A stretch of DNA of 64,000 nt. It comes from Bathynomus jamesi (lineage: Eukaryota; Arthropoda; Malacostraca; Isopoda; Cirolanidae). Made by a program: the position numbers and the translations under genes. The stretch covers positions 1 to 64,000 of the forward strand of contig JAJOZX010008807.1 of assembly GCA_023014485.1 (NCBI GenBank). The letters are read 5' to 3'. Positions 53,883-63,754 of this stretch are shown here, one piece after another (within the stretch, counting starts at the first letter, position 1; every line of letters starts with the position of its first letter). Below the pieces are notes generated by a model, which was given only the letters and a program-made list of their open reading frames with translations, was not told where the DNA came from and searched no databases.

Positions 53883-56392
53883 CACTAGGCAACAAAGATT
53901 TTGTTACAGAAGACCAAATAGGTGCTCCTAGCTAATTTCGGTATGCTGATTTCAAATCTATAATTAGATTTTTTCTATCACGTCTAGATTTTGTGTAAAA
54001 TGCAAATCACTTTTAGTAAAATTTTCTACCACGTCCAGATTTTGGTTTTAATCGGCTTAATGCCAGTAATATGAAACTTGCTTTTCAAAGTTAAAGCAAT
54101 TTTTTTTGCAACTATATACAAATTCGAACAATTTTGATAAATAAAATTTATCCCGAGTCGCTACGTGACAGTCAAGCAGAACGGTTGTTGAAGCTCTCTG
54201 CTGATGAGCAAGTGACAGGTTGTGGTGACTTGTGTGTTTTTATAGCATTTGTTTTGTACTACGGTGTGTATTTCTTTTTATTTTGCACATCGTAATAATT
54301 ACTTTCTACGTTTTTTCAGATATTGTATGGTAATTCAAAATGGCATCAAATAGACGTGCTTGTGTAAATCACCCAGACAACTTCTGCTTTGTCTGTGGAC
54401 AATATACACCTAAGCCACAACGTAGAAACATAACAACAAAGATTAAACTTGCCTACAAGTGTTATTTTGACTAAGTTAGGAGACCAACAGAGGGACTGGG
54501 CACCACATATTTGCTGTGCACAGTGCAATGCAATGTTAATAGCTTGGATGAATGGTAAAAGAAAAGCTATGCCGTTCTCAGTCCCCATGGTTTGGCGTGA
54601 GCCGAAAAATCACTTCAATGATTGTTATTTTTGTTTGACAAAGATTGCTGGTTTCACAAAGAAAAACAAATCAAAGATCACGTACCCAAACTGCGAATCA
54701 GCAATGAAACCAGTACCACATGATGAAACAAATCCACCACCAGTTCCACCAGCAACGATAACAGACAGCAGTTCATCTGAAGATTCTGCTAGTGATATAG
54801 AAACAGGGAAAGATGGCATATATGTTCCAGATGCAAATATTTCCCCACATTTGTTGTCAAGCGGAGTTAAATGACTTAGTGCGCGATTTGGAATTACCAA
54901 AAGAAAAGGCAGAGTTGCTTGGTTCAAGACTTCAAGAATTTAATCTTCTCCAACCAAACACCAAAGTTTCCCATTTCCGCCATCGCCATTTGCAGTTTTC
55001 ATCATTTTACTTACAGGAAGAAAACGTTTGTTTCTGCCACGATATCAGTGGTCTGATGCAAGGGATTGGCTGTCGCTATGATCCAAAAGAATGGAGACTG
55101 TTCATTGACTCTAGTAAAGCTAGCCTTAAAGCTGTATTACTGCACAACGGCAATGAAAAACCTTCAATACCTGTAGCACATGCCACTGGCCTTAATGAGA
55201 CTTATGAATCGATGAAACTGCTGCTAAGACTCATCAAATATAAGGACCACACATGGAATATTTGTGGCGACCTTAAAGTTGTATCATTACTTCTTGGGTT
55301 ACAGTTGGGCTACACAAAGCATATGTGCTTTTCGTGTCTATGGAACAGCAGAGATGACAAGAACCACTACAAAAAACATGATTGGCCATCTAGAACTGAA
55401 CATGTTGTTGGTAAATACAATGTGAAACACCCAGCACTTATTGACCCTCAGAAAGTACATCTTCCACCACTTCACATTAAACTTGGCCTTATGAAAAATT
55501 TCGTGAAGGGTATGGATCATCAAGGTAGTGGTTTCCAATATTTAAAGGATAAATTCAAAGGAATATTGACAGATGCTAAGCTAGAAGCTGGAGTTTTCAC
55601 TGGACCACAGATCCGCAGTGTCATCCACGACTCATCGTTTCCATCTAACCTAAATGAGAATGAACTAGGAGCATGGACATCTTTCGTTGAAGTTGTCAAA
55701 AGTTTTCTTGGAAACCACAAAGCTGAAAACCACCGTAAACTCGTAGAAAACATGCTTAAATCTTATGAAATAATGGGATGCAGAATGTCTTTGAAAATTC
55801 ATTTTTACATTCTCATCTTGACTTCTTCCCGGCCAACCTTGGGGCTGTAAGTGACGAGCATGGTGAGCGCTTCCACCAACAGATCTCAGTTATGGAAAAC
55901 AGATACCAAGGTAATTTCAACCCAAATATGATGGGAGATTATTGTTGGTTCCTGCAGAAGGAGAGCTCGTCATCCTACAAGCGACAAAGGAAGAGGACAC
56001 ACCAAAGTTTCACTTAAGAACAGGAATTTGCCTTTCAGTAGTAACAACAAAATACTAACGCGCTTTGGGTGGATGGTTGGGCGCAGGGGTGGTAACTCCG
56101 CCAGCGGAATTCCGCTGTCTGTCTTAAGCCAGAATAAAGGAGGAAAGACATCCCTGTTCACTAATTATTTAAGTATGCTTAACATAAAACGTGGCACGGA
56201 AAAGTAGCTTAGACGGCTTTCGTAATAGAAGCGGGTGAGAAAAAAAATGAAAAATAGGGGTTTTCGGTTACACAAAATCTGGACGTGATAGAGAAATTTT
56301 GATATCAGATCTGAAATCAGCATCACCGCTTTAGTAGGAATCAGTAGTTCACGTGTCTGTAACAAAAAAAAGTTGAAATTTGTTGCCTAGTG
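53883..56392 (+). mobile_element. CACTA/Chapaev-like (CMC) DNA transposon
   Basis: 2510 bp, ends CACTAGGCAACAAA and TTTGTTGCCTAGTG, flanked by TTA on both sides (53880-53882, 56393-56395), a 3-bp duplication typical of CACTA-type elements. Subterminal blocks containing ATCACGTC-AGATTTTGTGTA recur inverted at the two ends (53970-54060 and 56268-56330). It carries one transposase-like gene in four frames. Confidence 0.82.
54340..56017 (+). pseudogene. putative CMC-type transposase, frameshifted
   Basis: Starts MASNRRACVNHPDNFCFVCG, a Cys-rich N-terminus (CFVCG, then ICCAQCNAM and NDCYFCL) suggesting zinc binding. It runs through three frameshifts (about 54450-54472, 54850 and 55790). The longest frame (about 54850-55850, over 330 codons) has FIDSSKASLKAVLLHNGNEK, NICGDLKVVSLLLGLQLGY, MCFSCLWNSRDDKNHYKKHD and LPPLHIKLGLMKNFVKGM. 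The last frame has FFPANLGAVSDEHGERFHQQ and MMGDYCWFLQKE. I know proteins with this SDEHGERFHQ signature as widespread, poorly described invertebrate proteins. The Asp in DSS, the Asp in GDLK and the Glu in DEHGERF could be a DDE triad (inference). Confidence 0.72.
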
Positions 56393-56403
56393 TTATCAAT
56401 GTT

Positions 56404-56495
56404 AAATGCAAAAAACTTCACTTTTCTACGTGAAGGTCAAAATATGATAATAAAAACCCACTCTGTCTATTAGAGTGAGTTTTTATTATCATATT
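56404..56495. repeat. inserted segment bounded by a 12-bp direct repeat, with a small hairpin
   Basis: TTATCAATGTTA occurs at 56393 and again at 56494. Between them lie CTTCACTTTTCTACGTGAAG and a hairpin of TATGATAATAAAAAC-CACTC with its complement. Removing the segment keeps the mariner frame intact, so it is an insertion or duplication. It also abuts the CMC element. Confidence 0.6.
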
Positions 56496-57384
56496 ATCAA
56501 TGTTATTCCATTGCGAAATCATCGGCCATACGCGATTTTTCAACATTTACATGGTTTCAGCATTCATTTTGTCCCGAATGATAAAAGGCCCAACAATGGT
56601 TGTGGATGTCATACCACACCAAACCGTCAGCTTTGCCTGACAGAAAGCTCAATACAGAATACCTCAATAAATACTGAATAATTTACAGTTGTTTCATTAA
56701 AATTCAGTAAGAAATAAGGAAGTTATACGAATTTTAAAATAAGGAGTTCCTTATCATACACCCTGTAATCTTTCCAAGTAGTTGAGTTCTTTGCAGTCAT
56801 CACTCTTGGCTGTGAAACTTCTTTGAATTTCTTCTAGTTTATTAATTTCTTCCTTTTTATATGGGGACGTCAAGACTGAGCAGTATTCAAGTTTTAGTAT
56901 AATCAGTGCTTTCAGCATGGGAATCATTACTACTTTCTTGTCCCTTCTTTTAAAGGTTCTCAGTACCTGTCCCGCGACCCTTTTTGCTTTGTTTATTGCT
57001 ATCTGATTTTGCTTCAAATTTCGCATCGTCGGTCATTATAACCCCTCAATCTATTGCTTTCATACTTTTCTGAATTTCCTGTCTATTTGGGTATCTGGGG
57101 CATAATATGCTGTCTGTTTTAGCTCCTCATTTCTTCCATATCTCAAGAGCTGAAATTTCTGTGTTAAATTTCATGTTGTTGGTCTTCTGACCATTTATAT
57201 ATTCTGCTTTTATGGTGATCTTTGTATCATTAGCAAAGGATGTTACTATACTGTTGTCGTCTACCTCAATGTCTATGTCTGTTAGCTTGATAATGAATAG
57301 GAGTTGGGCTAATACTGTTCCTTGTGGTACTGAACTGTGTACTCCGATTCTGATGATGATATAGGATTGATGATGATGATTTCT

Positions 57385-57385
<1 letters not shown>

Positions 57386-57417
<32 letters not shown>

Positions 57418-57431
57418 CATATATATATATA
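57386..57431. repeat. (CA)n(TA)n microsatellite
   Basis: About 13 CA and 7 TA units at the 5' edge of the minus-strand LINE. Confidence 0.9.
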
Positions 57432-57847
57432 TGATCCTGGCTTCCTCCTGGGCCTTTCTTTTGAAGTTCCCTGTAGAAGTGATAAATTTTTTCCAATGAC
57501 GGAGTTCCCAATCATGACCAAATAAAGTTCAAAACCCTAAAAATTATTTCCATCATCTGATGCCCATAAAAATTCATATATAAATAGAGATGGAGTCTCA
57601 TCCTTCAAAAGCTTGAATACTTTTGCCGTTTGAGGTATATATATATATAATAAAGGAGAAAAATGTTCATGAAAATTCCGCATTTTTGTTTTTTATTCTT
57701 TTTTCTTTATTAAAAATGCCGTTAAAAAATCTATTATCAATTTTATCTTGAGAAAAATAATTTGAAAATGGAAGTTTTAAAGTATACAGTATATATATAT
57801 ATATATATATATGCACTAAAATCACAAAATAACACGTGATCTTATTA

Positions 57848-57986
57848 ATAAGCAAACAACCACAGGGAAAAGGAAACACAAAGTCCGAGCGCTTTCGTGA
57901 TATATTCACATTATCCTCCTTGATAATGTGAATATATCACGAAAGCGCTCGGACTTTGTGTTTCCTTTTCCCTGTGGTTGTTTGCT

Positions 57987-57989
<3 letters not shown>
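57848..57989. repeat. perfect 68-bp inverted repeat, 6-nt loop
   Basis: Arms 57848-57915 and 57922-57989 are exact complements, with loop CTCCTT. They contain AAGTCCGAGCGCTTTCGTGA, a sequence type found near the ends of Penelope-like and LINE elements. (TA)n follows at 57986-58009. Confidence 0.92.

Positions 57990-58012
<23 letters not shown>

Positions 58013-58050
<38 letters not shown>
58013..58050. repeat. (GA)n microsatellite
   Basis: About 19 units after a (TA)n. Confidence 0.95.
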
Positions 58051-58053
<3 letters not shown>

Positions 58054-58054
58054 C

Positions 58055-59245
58055 CAAAACTAATTAAAATATCCGATTTTGCGTGCAAGGACTACATGCT
58101 TAAGGTTAAAACAGAACGTGTTGCGTGTTGTGTTGATGGAGTGTAGAGATCGTGAAGTATGCCTCGTGAAGATGGTCTTCGTTATATACCTGCTCATACC
58201 CGTGGTGGCATGATTGTATAGCCAAACTGTGGTCAAATTGAGAAGCCGAAAAGCTAAAAAAATCTTGGTTTTTGCGTAACATGTTACATTTTTGTAACAC
58301 AAGTAACGCAGAAGCTAATCATCAAAATTAACATCCGTTACTGGTTACAGAATTAATACAAAGAGGTCTTGTTCACCAGCTAAGCAGCTCCAATTCATGA
58401 ACAACTCAGTTTTTCACAAAAAATACCTCAACACTTGAAGGTTTTTTCTTTGTCGAGCCTCAGTTTAATCAGTTCTAGAATGGTTCATCAGACATCTTAA
58501 GAGTACTGTTTGCATTCCTCAATTCAACAAGGTGGATTTAGTTCAAAGTGTCAACGATCTAGGTCGTTAGAAAGACTAACTTCTTGTTCGTTCAACAAGG
58601 AACGTTTTAATTCGTCTGCTAAACACATACCCCCATTCTTAAGAATCAGCTATTGTTCCCGCCAGGGGCTTTGCAGTTAAATGCCCATCTGCTACAATTG
58701 TTTCCCAAATCACACCTCTAAAATTACCACTGAGATAGACAAAAGGGATTGGTAATTCTTCCCGTGGTACCAAAAAGCCTTAACATAAACCGTATTGAAT
58801 GCATTCATGCTTTTATCGTCAGCTATGTTAATTAACTTGTATTGTTTTGTAAATGTTATAATGTATTTATGCAATAGGACGATTATGACCCTTAGTTTGT
58901 GTAAGTGGCATGTACTGTAAAATATAGTTGCTCATAGAGGCGCTACCCAAAAAAGTTTAGGTTTACGGTATATTAGCATATTATTCTCTCTTATTCTGAT
59001 TACCAGTTAATCTCTTAAAAATGATTGAGTGAATAACATTTTAAAATGAATGAACAAAAGTGCTGTTTTCAACCAATATATTAAGAGAACTTTGAACTTC
59101 GTCCAAAGAATAGTTGTAGCATGGTTTTCTCTGACTACTTCAAAAAGTTGGTAATCGTTAAAGATGGTTGACTCGTATCGTTTAATAAAGTGGTTCTTTG
59201 ACCCTTCCTCGTTCACTCTTTATAAAGGTTGGTTGAAATCGGCAC
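58055..59245. other. unassigned 1.2-kb stretch
   Basis: Nothing recognised. Confidence 0.35.
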
Positions 59246-59253
59246 CATTTTAA

Positions 59254-59341
59254 CCCTTTACTGCCCAAATATTTTGTAGGGTTAAGTTATGAATGCGTGT
59301 ATTTGAAAGGTTACAAATTTGTCCTTTTCGGCAGTAAAGGG
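59254..59341. mobile_element. piggyBac-like MITE, copy 2
   Basis: 88 bp between TTAA copies (59250-59253 and 59342-59345). Ends CCCTTTACTGCC and GGCAGTAAAGGG are exact complements. The interior TTTTGTAGGGTTAAG and TTATGAATGCGTGTATTTG matches 39052-39137. Confidence 0.85.
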
Positions 59342-59879
59342 TTAAATTGATCGAATTAACTAGCTTTCATGTTCAGTGTTTAGTATTAGTTACTGAGGAT
59401 ATATATATAAATATATATATTATATATATATATATGTATGTATGTATGTATGTTTATACGTATATATTTATTAGAATTCGCCCCAAATACCATTTTGGAG
59501 AGGGTCTCACTTTTAAATTTTAATTCTTCCATTTTTTCCATCTTTTCAGAGAATATTTTTGGAACAGAAAAATCGATCGATCAAAACTCTTCAGAAAAAT
59601 ATGAAGTAAAGAATAAACAAGATTTTTAATAATATTTTAATAATAGAAATTTATTAAATAATTGTCATACAGGGAGTTCCAAAAGAATATTTTTAAAATT
59701 AAAGGATAAAAATTCATAACTAAAAGAGATTCATAGCAAATGAAAGTAGGCCGAAGTTTAAATTCAAATCAAAGGGTTAATAAATGCTAAATTGGACCTA
59801 TTAAAATTATGAAGCTAAAATGAATAAGTTTAATTAATTATTAAATATTTGAGCATTTTCTGAAGCATATTATTTAAAT

Positions 59880-59970
59880 ACCATCGATTATCAATGCCGG
59901 GATATGCCGGAACATACCCACAATATGCCGGGATAGATCCAGTTGATCCCGACTATGATAATCGATGGTG
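59880..59970. repeat. small inverted-repeat element
   Basis: CCATCGATTATCA and TGATAATCGATGG enclose a GC-richer interior with TATGCCGGGATA-like units. No clear target duplication. Confidence 0.55.
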
Positions 59971-60073
59971 ATACAGTTGATGGAAAAAAGCTCTTTGAAA
60001 AATAAGATTTTAATTTCACGAAAGGCGTAATTATTATTAGCAAGTTTAAATTTTATATATATATATATATATA

Positions 60074-60309
60074 CAGGGTGATCAAAAAGTAACGCAACCC
60101 ATGGGAAAACGATTTATTTCAGAGCAAGTGCTGGAAGTGGGCACCGTTCTGTGCTTCACACAAGTGGATACGGCGATTCATGTTCTTAAAGACCCTTTGC
60201 AACGTTTTCTGTGAAATTGCATCAACACACTTCTGAATCATCGCCTGCAACAGAAGGAAAAAATCAATTATGTGCGTTTCTCCATGGGTTGCGTTACTTT
60301 TTGATCACC

Positions 60310-60312
<3 letters not shown>
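60074..60312 (-). mobile_element. mariner remnant, 239 bp, in (TA)n
   Basis: Arms CAGGGTGATCAAAAAGTAAC and its complement, continuing GCAACCCATGG, with TA tracts on both sides. The interior encodes on the minus strand the transposase C-terminus AMIQKCVDAISQKTLQRVFK then NRRIHLCEAQNGAHFQHLL and a stop. Confidence 0.88.

Positions 60313-60351
<39 letters not shown>
60313..60351. repeat. (TA)n microsatellite
   Basis: About 19 units on the right flank of the mariner remnant. Confidence 0.9.
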
Positions 60352-60354
<3 letters not shown>

Positions 60355-60356
<2 letters not shown>

Positions 60357-61191
60357 AAAAGGTTTAAAGAAACCAAAAATAATAATTAATAATATTGGAA
60401 GCTTTTTTCTATTTCATATTTTCGACATACATTTTCAGTAACTGTATACTTATGTTTATATCAGATAACATACATAAATTTTTGCTTCCACGTTGTACAG
60501 ACGCAGTAAATACATTTCGGTAACCTTGAGAATAAGTATTTCCTATTTAGACATCAAAAACTTTACAAGGTTTTATAACCAAACAACAGTAAAAATATTT
60601 GACTTTGAGTTAATGTCGTTGTTTGTATGCATTATGCATTTCATTCAATAATATAACGATTTTTTGCAAAACTACAGCTAAGAATATGTTATACACTCTC
60701 CTCACCCCCATCTAATAAGTATGAATACGGGCCACTGTATATTTGGGGGTTGGAACGTTCCTGAAGCAAATATTTGGAGTACAAATGCATGTAAAATTGT
60801 TTATCTCCAGTATTAGCAAACATTTGTATGGGGTTTTACGACACCAATTTCCTGATTGCAATTCCTCAGCAATTTTAATGCTTTTATGGATTCATATTTC
60901 GTGGATATGATTCCAGAATATTATACGAGTAGGACTTTACCCTTCATATATATATATATATTATATATTATATATATATATATGTAACATATTAATGGGG
61001 ACTGATCTTAAATAATTAATAATTCATTTACCAGGGTTTCTGTTAAGGAAAATTTTGACGGTTTGAAATATACAGTTTTACGTCCTTGACTTCGAAGCAC
61101 CCTATTAATTTCTGTTGCTAAGTTCTGATTTTATGTTTATAGCCGTAAACAATAATGACCTCATTCATGCAATGATGCATTGTAACTAAAA

Positions 61192-61222
<31 letters not shown>

Positions 61223-61402
61223 CATACACACTCGCATATAAAAAGCGTGCAGTAAAATTCTTACAATTCGAACCTGCTTCACTGTTTGAAATAATGAGAG
61301 GAAAAATTAGTCATCCATGTCTAATGAACAAATGTGGAAAGAATTTCGCTGAAAAAGTAAATTAAAAACGAAAATTAGTAATCAGCAAATTAAAATATAC
61401 TG

Positions 61403-61434
<32 letters not shown>

Positions 61435-61505
61435 TCATACAAAATTTAATAAAAAATACTAAGTTGTTCTTTGTGGGATTCTTTTTCGGCGAATTTATTT
61501 CCGCA
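60355..61505. other. unassigned sequence with several (TA)n tracts
   Basis: TA arrays near 60951-60980, 61199-61221 and 61402-61428. No gene recognised. Confidence 0.4.
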
Positions 61506-61506
61506 G

Positions 61507-61508
<2 letters not shown>

Positions 61509-61555
<47 letters not shown>
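61509..61555. repeat. (TA)n microsatellite
   Basis: Left flank of the nested mariner pair. Confidence 0.9.
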
Positions 61556-61556
<1 letters not shown>

Positions 61557-63029
61557 GGGTGTCCACAAAGTCCTTTCCTGATTATAAACTTTAATTACCA
61601 GGGGCGGTCAGAAAATAAGTTTACACGGCGTATAATTTCGTAACTAAAGGACCTACATTGATTATGTTTGTATCAAGTGAATTCGTTAATCATTGTTGGC
61701 AACACTGCACGTCTATTCGGCTGCCATCTACTGTACATTGGTTATATGAGTCAGTTGAACATGGCGGCTCGACTGGAACAGTGCCCTGTCATTTCTGCAA
61801 CGATATTCCGAGTCTGTCAGTGGTCAAGAATTTCTCGAGCGCATTGTCACAGGAGACGAGACAGTCGAGACATGGGTTCATCACCGTACTCCGGAAACAA
61901 AACGTGCCAGCATGGAATGAAAACACCCTGGGTCCCCGCGACCAAAGAAGTTCAAGATTGTGAGGTCCGTTGGCAAAGTCATGATTACCGTGTTTTGGGA
62001 CCACAAAAGCGTTTTGCTCGCAGACTTCATGCAAAAAGGCACAACAATCAATGCAGCTGCATACTGTTCAACACTGGAACGTTTACGAGCGGCCACTAAA
62101 CGTAAACGTTCTGGACTGCTCCGTAGGGCAGGGCACTGTTCCAGTCGAGCCGCCATGTTTAACTGACTCATATAACCAATGTACGGTAGATGGCAGCCGA
62201 ATCGACGTGCAGTTTTGCCAACAATGATTAACGAGTTTACCTGATAAAAACATAATGAATGTAGGTTCTTCAGTTACGAAATTATACGCCGTGTAAACTT
62301 ATTTTCTGACCGCCCCTCGTACATGAAACCCAAAGAAGACAAAGTAATGCTTTGTTTTGTATGTTGTTGCATAACACAACGTTTTTTTCTCTTATTTGCA
62401 AATCCTACTGTGCCTAAGTGGGAGCCATTGGTGATTGATCGAAACAAAATGGCAACTCCGCAGGAGAAAGCAAAATATGTTGTTTGATTTGTGGAGTCAA
62501 AGTCCGTGATTACCTAGACATGCTCGAATTCTTTGTAGTCCCCCCCTCCTCCGTTGGAAGACCTTCAACCATCCATCATTTCACAGCAAAACGGTGCGCT
62601 TCTACATTGGGGTTTTGTTAGTGCGTGAGTTCTTGAACAGCACTTTTCAATGAAGATGGAGTGGTCGCGACGGTCCGGTGCCATGGCCTCCACGATCCCC
62701 AGATATTACGCCCCTGGACTTCTTTTCCTGTGGGGATACGTAAAGGATTATGTGTACCACATTCCTGTTACTGACACTGTCACTCTTCGTGCAAGGATTT
62801 GCGATGCCACCAACAGTGTCACGAGAGATTTGCAAGCGAACGAATAGCGTGAACTCGAATTTCGCTTGGATGTGCTACGTGTAACTATCGGCGGCACATG
62901 TTGTGATTTAATGAAAAACATAATAAACTTGATGTGTTATGCAACAACATGCAAAACAAAGCATTGCTGTCTCTTCTTTGGATTTCATATAATTAAAGTT
63001 TATAATCGGGAAAGGACTTTGTGTACACC

Positions 63030-63032
<3 letters not shown>
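61556..63032 (+). mobile_element. outer mariner-family element, internally deleted
   Basis: Ends AGGGTGTCCACAAAGTCCTT and, in complement, CAGGGTGTACACAAAGTCCT. The repeat resumes beyond the inserted element (TGAAACCCAAAGAAGACAAA to GTTGTTGCATAACACA), so arms total about 100 bp. Remnant coding: MATPQEKAKYVV near 62448-62483, then after a deletion RYYAPGLLFLWGYVKDYVYH in one frame (equivalent to PRSPDITPLDF in another) and RARICDATNSVTRDLQ (62700-62845). (TA)n lies on both sides. Confidence 0.88.
61598..62319 (+). mobile_element. inner mariner-family element with ~195-bp terminal repeats
   Basis: Inserted at TA (61596-61597 and 62320-62321) in the outer mariner. Arms from AGGGGCGGTCAGAAAATAAG run about 195 bp and include coding for MAARLEQCP at both ends, read inward. 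Between them is the transposase middle (61835-62115): FLERIVTGDETWVHH, VGKVMITVFWDHKSVLLADF, MQKGTTINAAAYCSTLERLR. The first catalytic Asp (GDETW) is present; the remainder is deleted. Confidence 0.9.

Positions 63033-63112
<80 letters not shown>
63033..63112. repeat. (TA)n microsatellite
   Basis: About 40 units, right flank of the outer mariner. Confidence 0.95.
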
Positions 63113-63115
<3 letters not shown>

Positions 63116-63149
63116 AAGGAAATTCCTTTTAGTTACTCCTTACGATGAT

Positions 63150-63245
63150 GATGGCTATGATATTTTGAGGTTGGGTTAACTTCGTAACCACGGGTCGTTG
63201 CATCATCTGCCTCAGGGTTACGACGTACCCCAACCTCCTTTCCGA
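63150..63245 (-). mobile_element. possible 5S-derived SINE fragment, copy 4
   Basis: On the minus strand GAGGCAGATGATGCAACGAC resembles the CAGATGATGTAGCGAC segment of the copies near 15 kb. The promoter part is not recognisable. Confidence 0.35.
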
Positions 63246-63454
63246 TGACTTTTCTTCTAGCAGTGAGCTAGAATAATTCATGATTGTAAAATAATTACTA
63301 GAAAAAAATACCAAAGAATTAACTCCAAACATCTATGTATGTGTGCTCGCGCGTAGGAAATTTAGGCATAAGTGAGGTTGAGTGTATGATAATCAAACAA
63401 ATAAAGTGGGGTATTTTTGTTTTTGTGAAGTAATGCTTTTATTGCCTGTTTATA

Positions 63455-63671
63455 GGTTAGTTAAGGTTCCGGTTAGGCTAGATTAGCGAGTACCTCACTA
63501 TTTAATGACAACGGAAAACACCGTTCGAGACTTCATTTGTGTCCGAAACGCTTATCGCTCCATTTTCAGTTCGATGACACTAATGTTAGGTCAGATTAAA
63601 TTACGTACGGTTAATCAGATTTTTAGATATATGGATTTAAAAAAGTCGGTGCCTCGTTTATGTAGAGATAT

Positions 63672-63690
<19 letters not shown>
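63455..63690. repeat. dispersed repeat X, copy 2, ending in (CA)n
   Basis: GCGAGTACCTCACTATTTAA, GATGACACTAATGTTAGG, TTTTTAGATATATGGATTTA and CCTCGTTTATGTAGAGATAT align with 35040-35310, and both end in (CA)n. Confidence 0.75.
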
Positions 63691-63742
<52 letters not shown>

Positions 63743-63754
63743 TGTGTGTGTGTA
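63672..63754. repeat. (CA)n(GT)n self-complementary microsatellite
   Basis: About 16 CA units meet about 22 GT units at ACGTGT (63704-63709), so the tract can form a cruciform. Confidence 0.95.

Larger units (their letters stand above)
53525..56640 (-). pseudogene. mariner transposase, C-terminal half, interrupted
   Basis: On the minus strand KLTVWCGMTSTTIVGPFIIR then MLKNRVWPMISQWNN (56625-56500) leads into the insertions. It resumes IDNLRFM, GGTPPHFFNDKRAWLRDKF, PERWIGRRGAHEWPARSPDL, KPCDFFLWGWVKEVYCHKPK and ends RKCCDNAGAYVEV. The third catalytic Asp (KPCDFF) is present. The position of the second reads GG after a stop, so the site is lost. The N-terminal HTH and first Asp are deleted. 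Excising the inserted elements restores W-N-N-I-D-N-L-R in frame. Confidence 0.88.
53416..56765 (-). mobile_element. mariner-family element with long terminal repeats, interrupted by a CACTA/Chapaev-like element
   Basis: TA duplications at 53414-53415 and 56766-56767. Terminal inverted repeats of about 107 bp start CAGGGTGTATGATAA and include GTAAATTATTCAGTATTTAT. Net of its insertions the element is under 1 kb and keeps only the C-terminal half of a transposase on the minus strand, so it is a deletion derivative. A 2.5-kb element (53883-56392) and a ~95-bp segment (56404-56495) sit inside it. Confidence 0.92.
52965..57440 (-). pseudogene. non-LTR retrotransposon ORF2 relic split by a mariner
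   Basis: Minus-strand LINE. Upstream part (57420-56768): GVHSSVPQGTVLAQLLF, TSFANDTKITIKAEY (catalytic box FAND instead of FADD), INKAKRVAGQVLRTFKRRDK, ALIILKLEYCSVLTSPYKKE, ELNYLERL. The mariner at 53416-56765 then interrupts. Downstream part (53413-52990): KLNLYSLERRREK, KMIEKLVPNRKLNPINT, LVVRGPRLFNQFRKISRT and a degenerate end. Removing the mariner and one TA joins LERL directly to HKLNLYS in frame. A stop and later shifts show separate decay. The 5' end is lost in (CA)n/(TA)n at 57386-57431. Confidence 0.92.

Noticed and set aside
55338..55753. minus-strand frames of 66-77 codons
   Set aside because: Antisense shadows of the CMC transposase frame.
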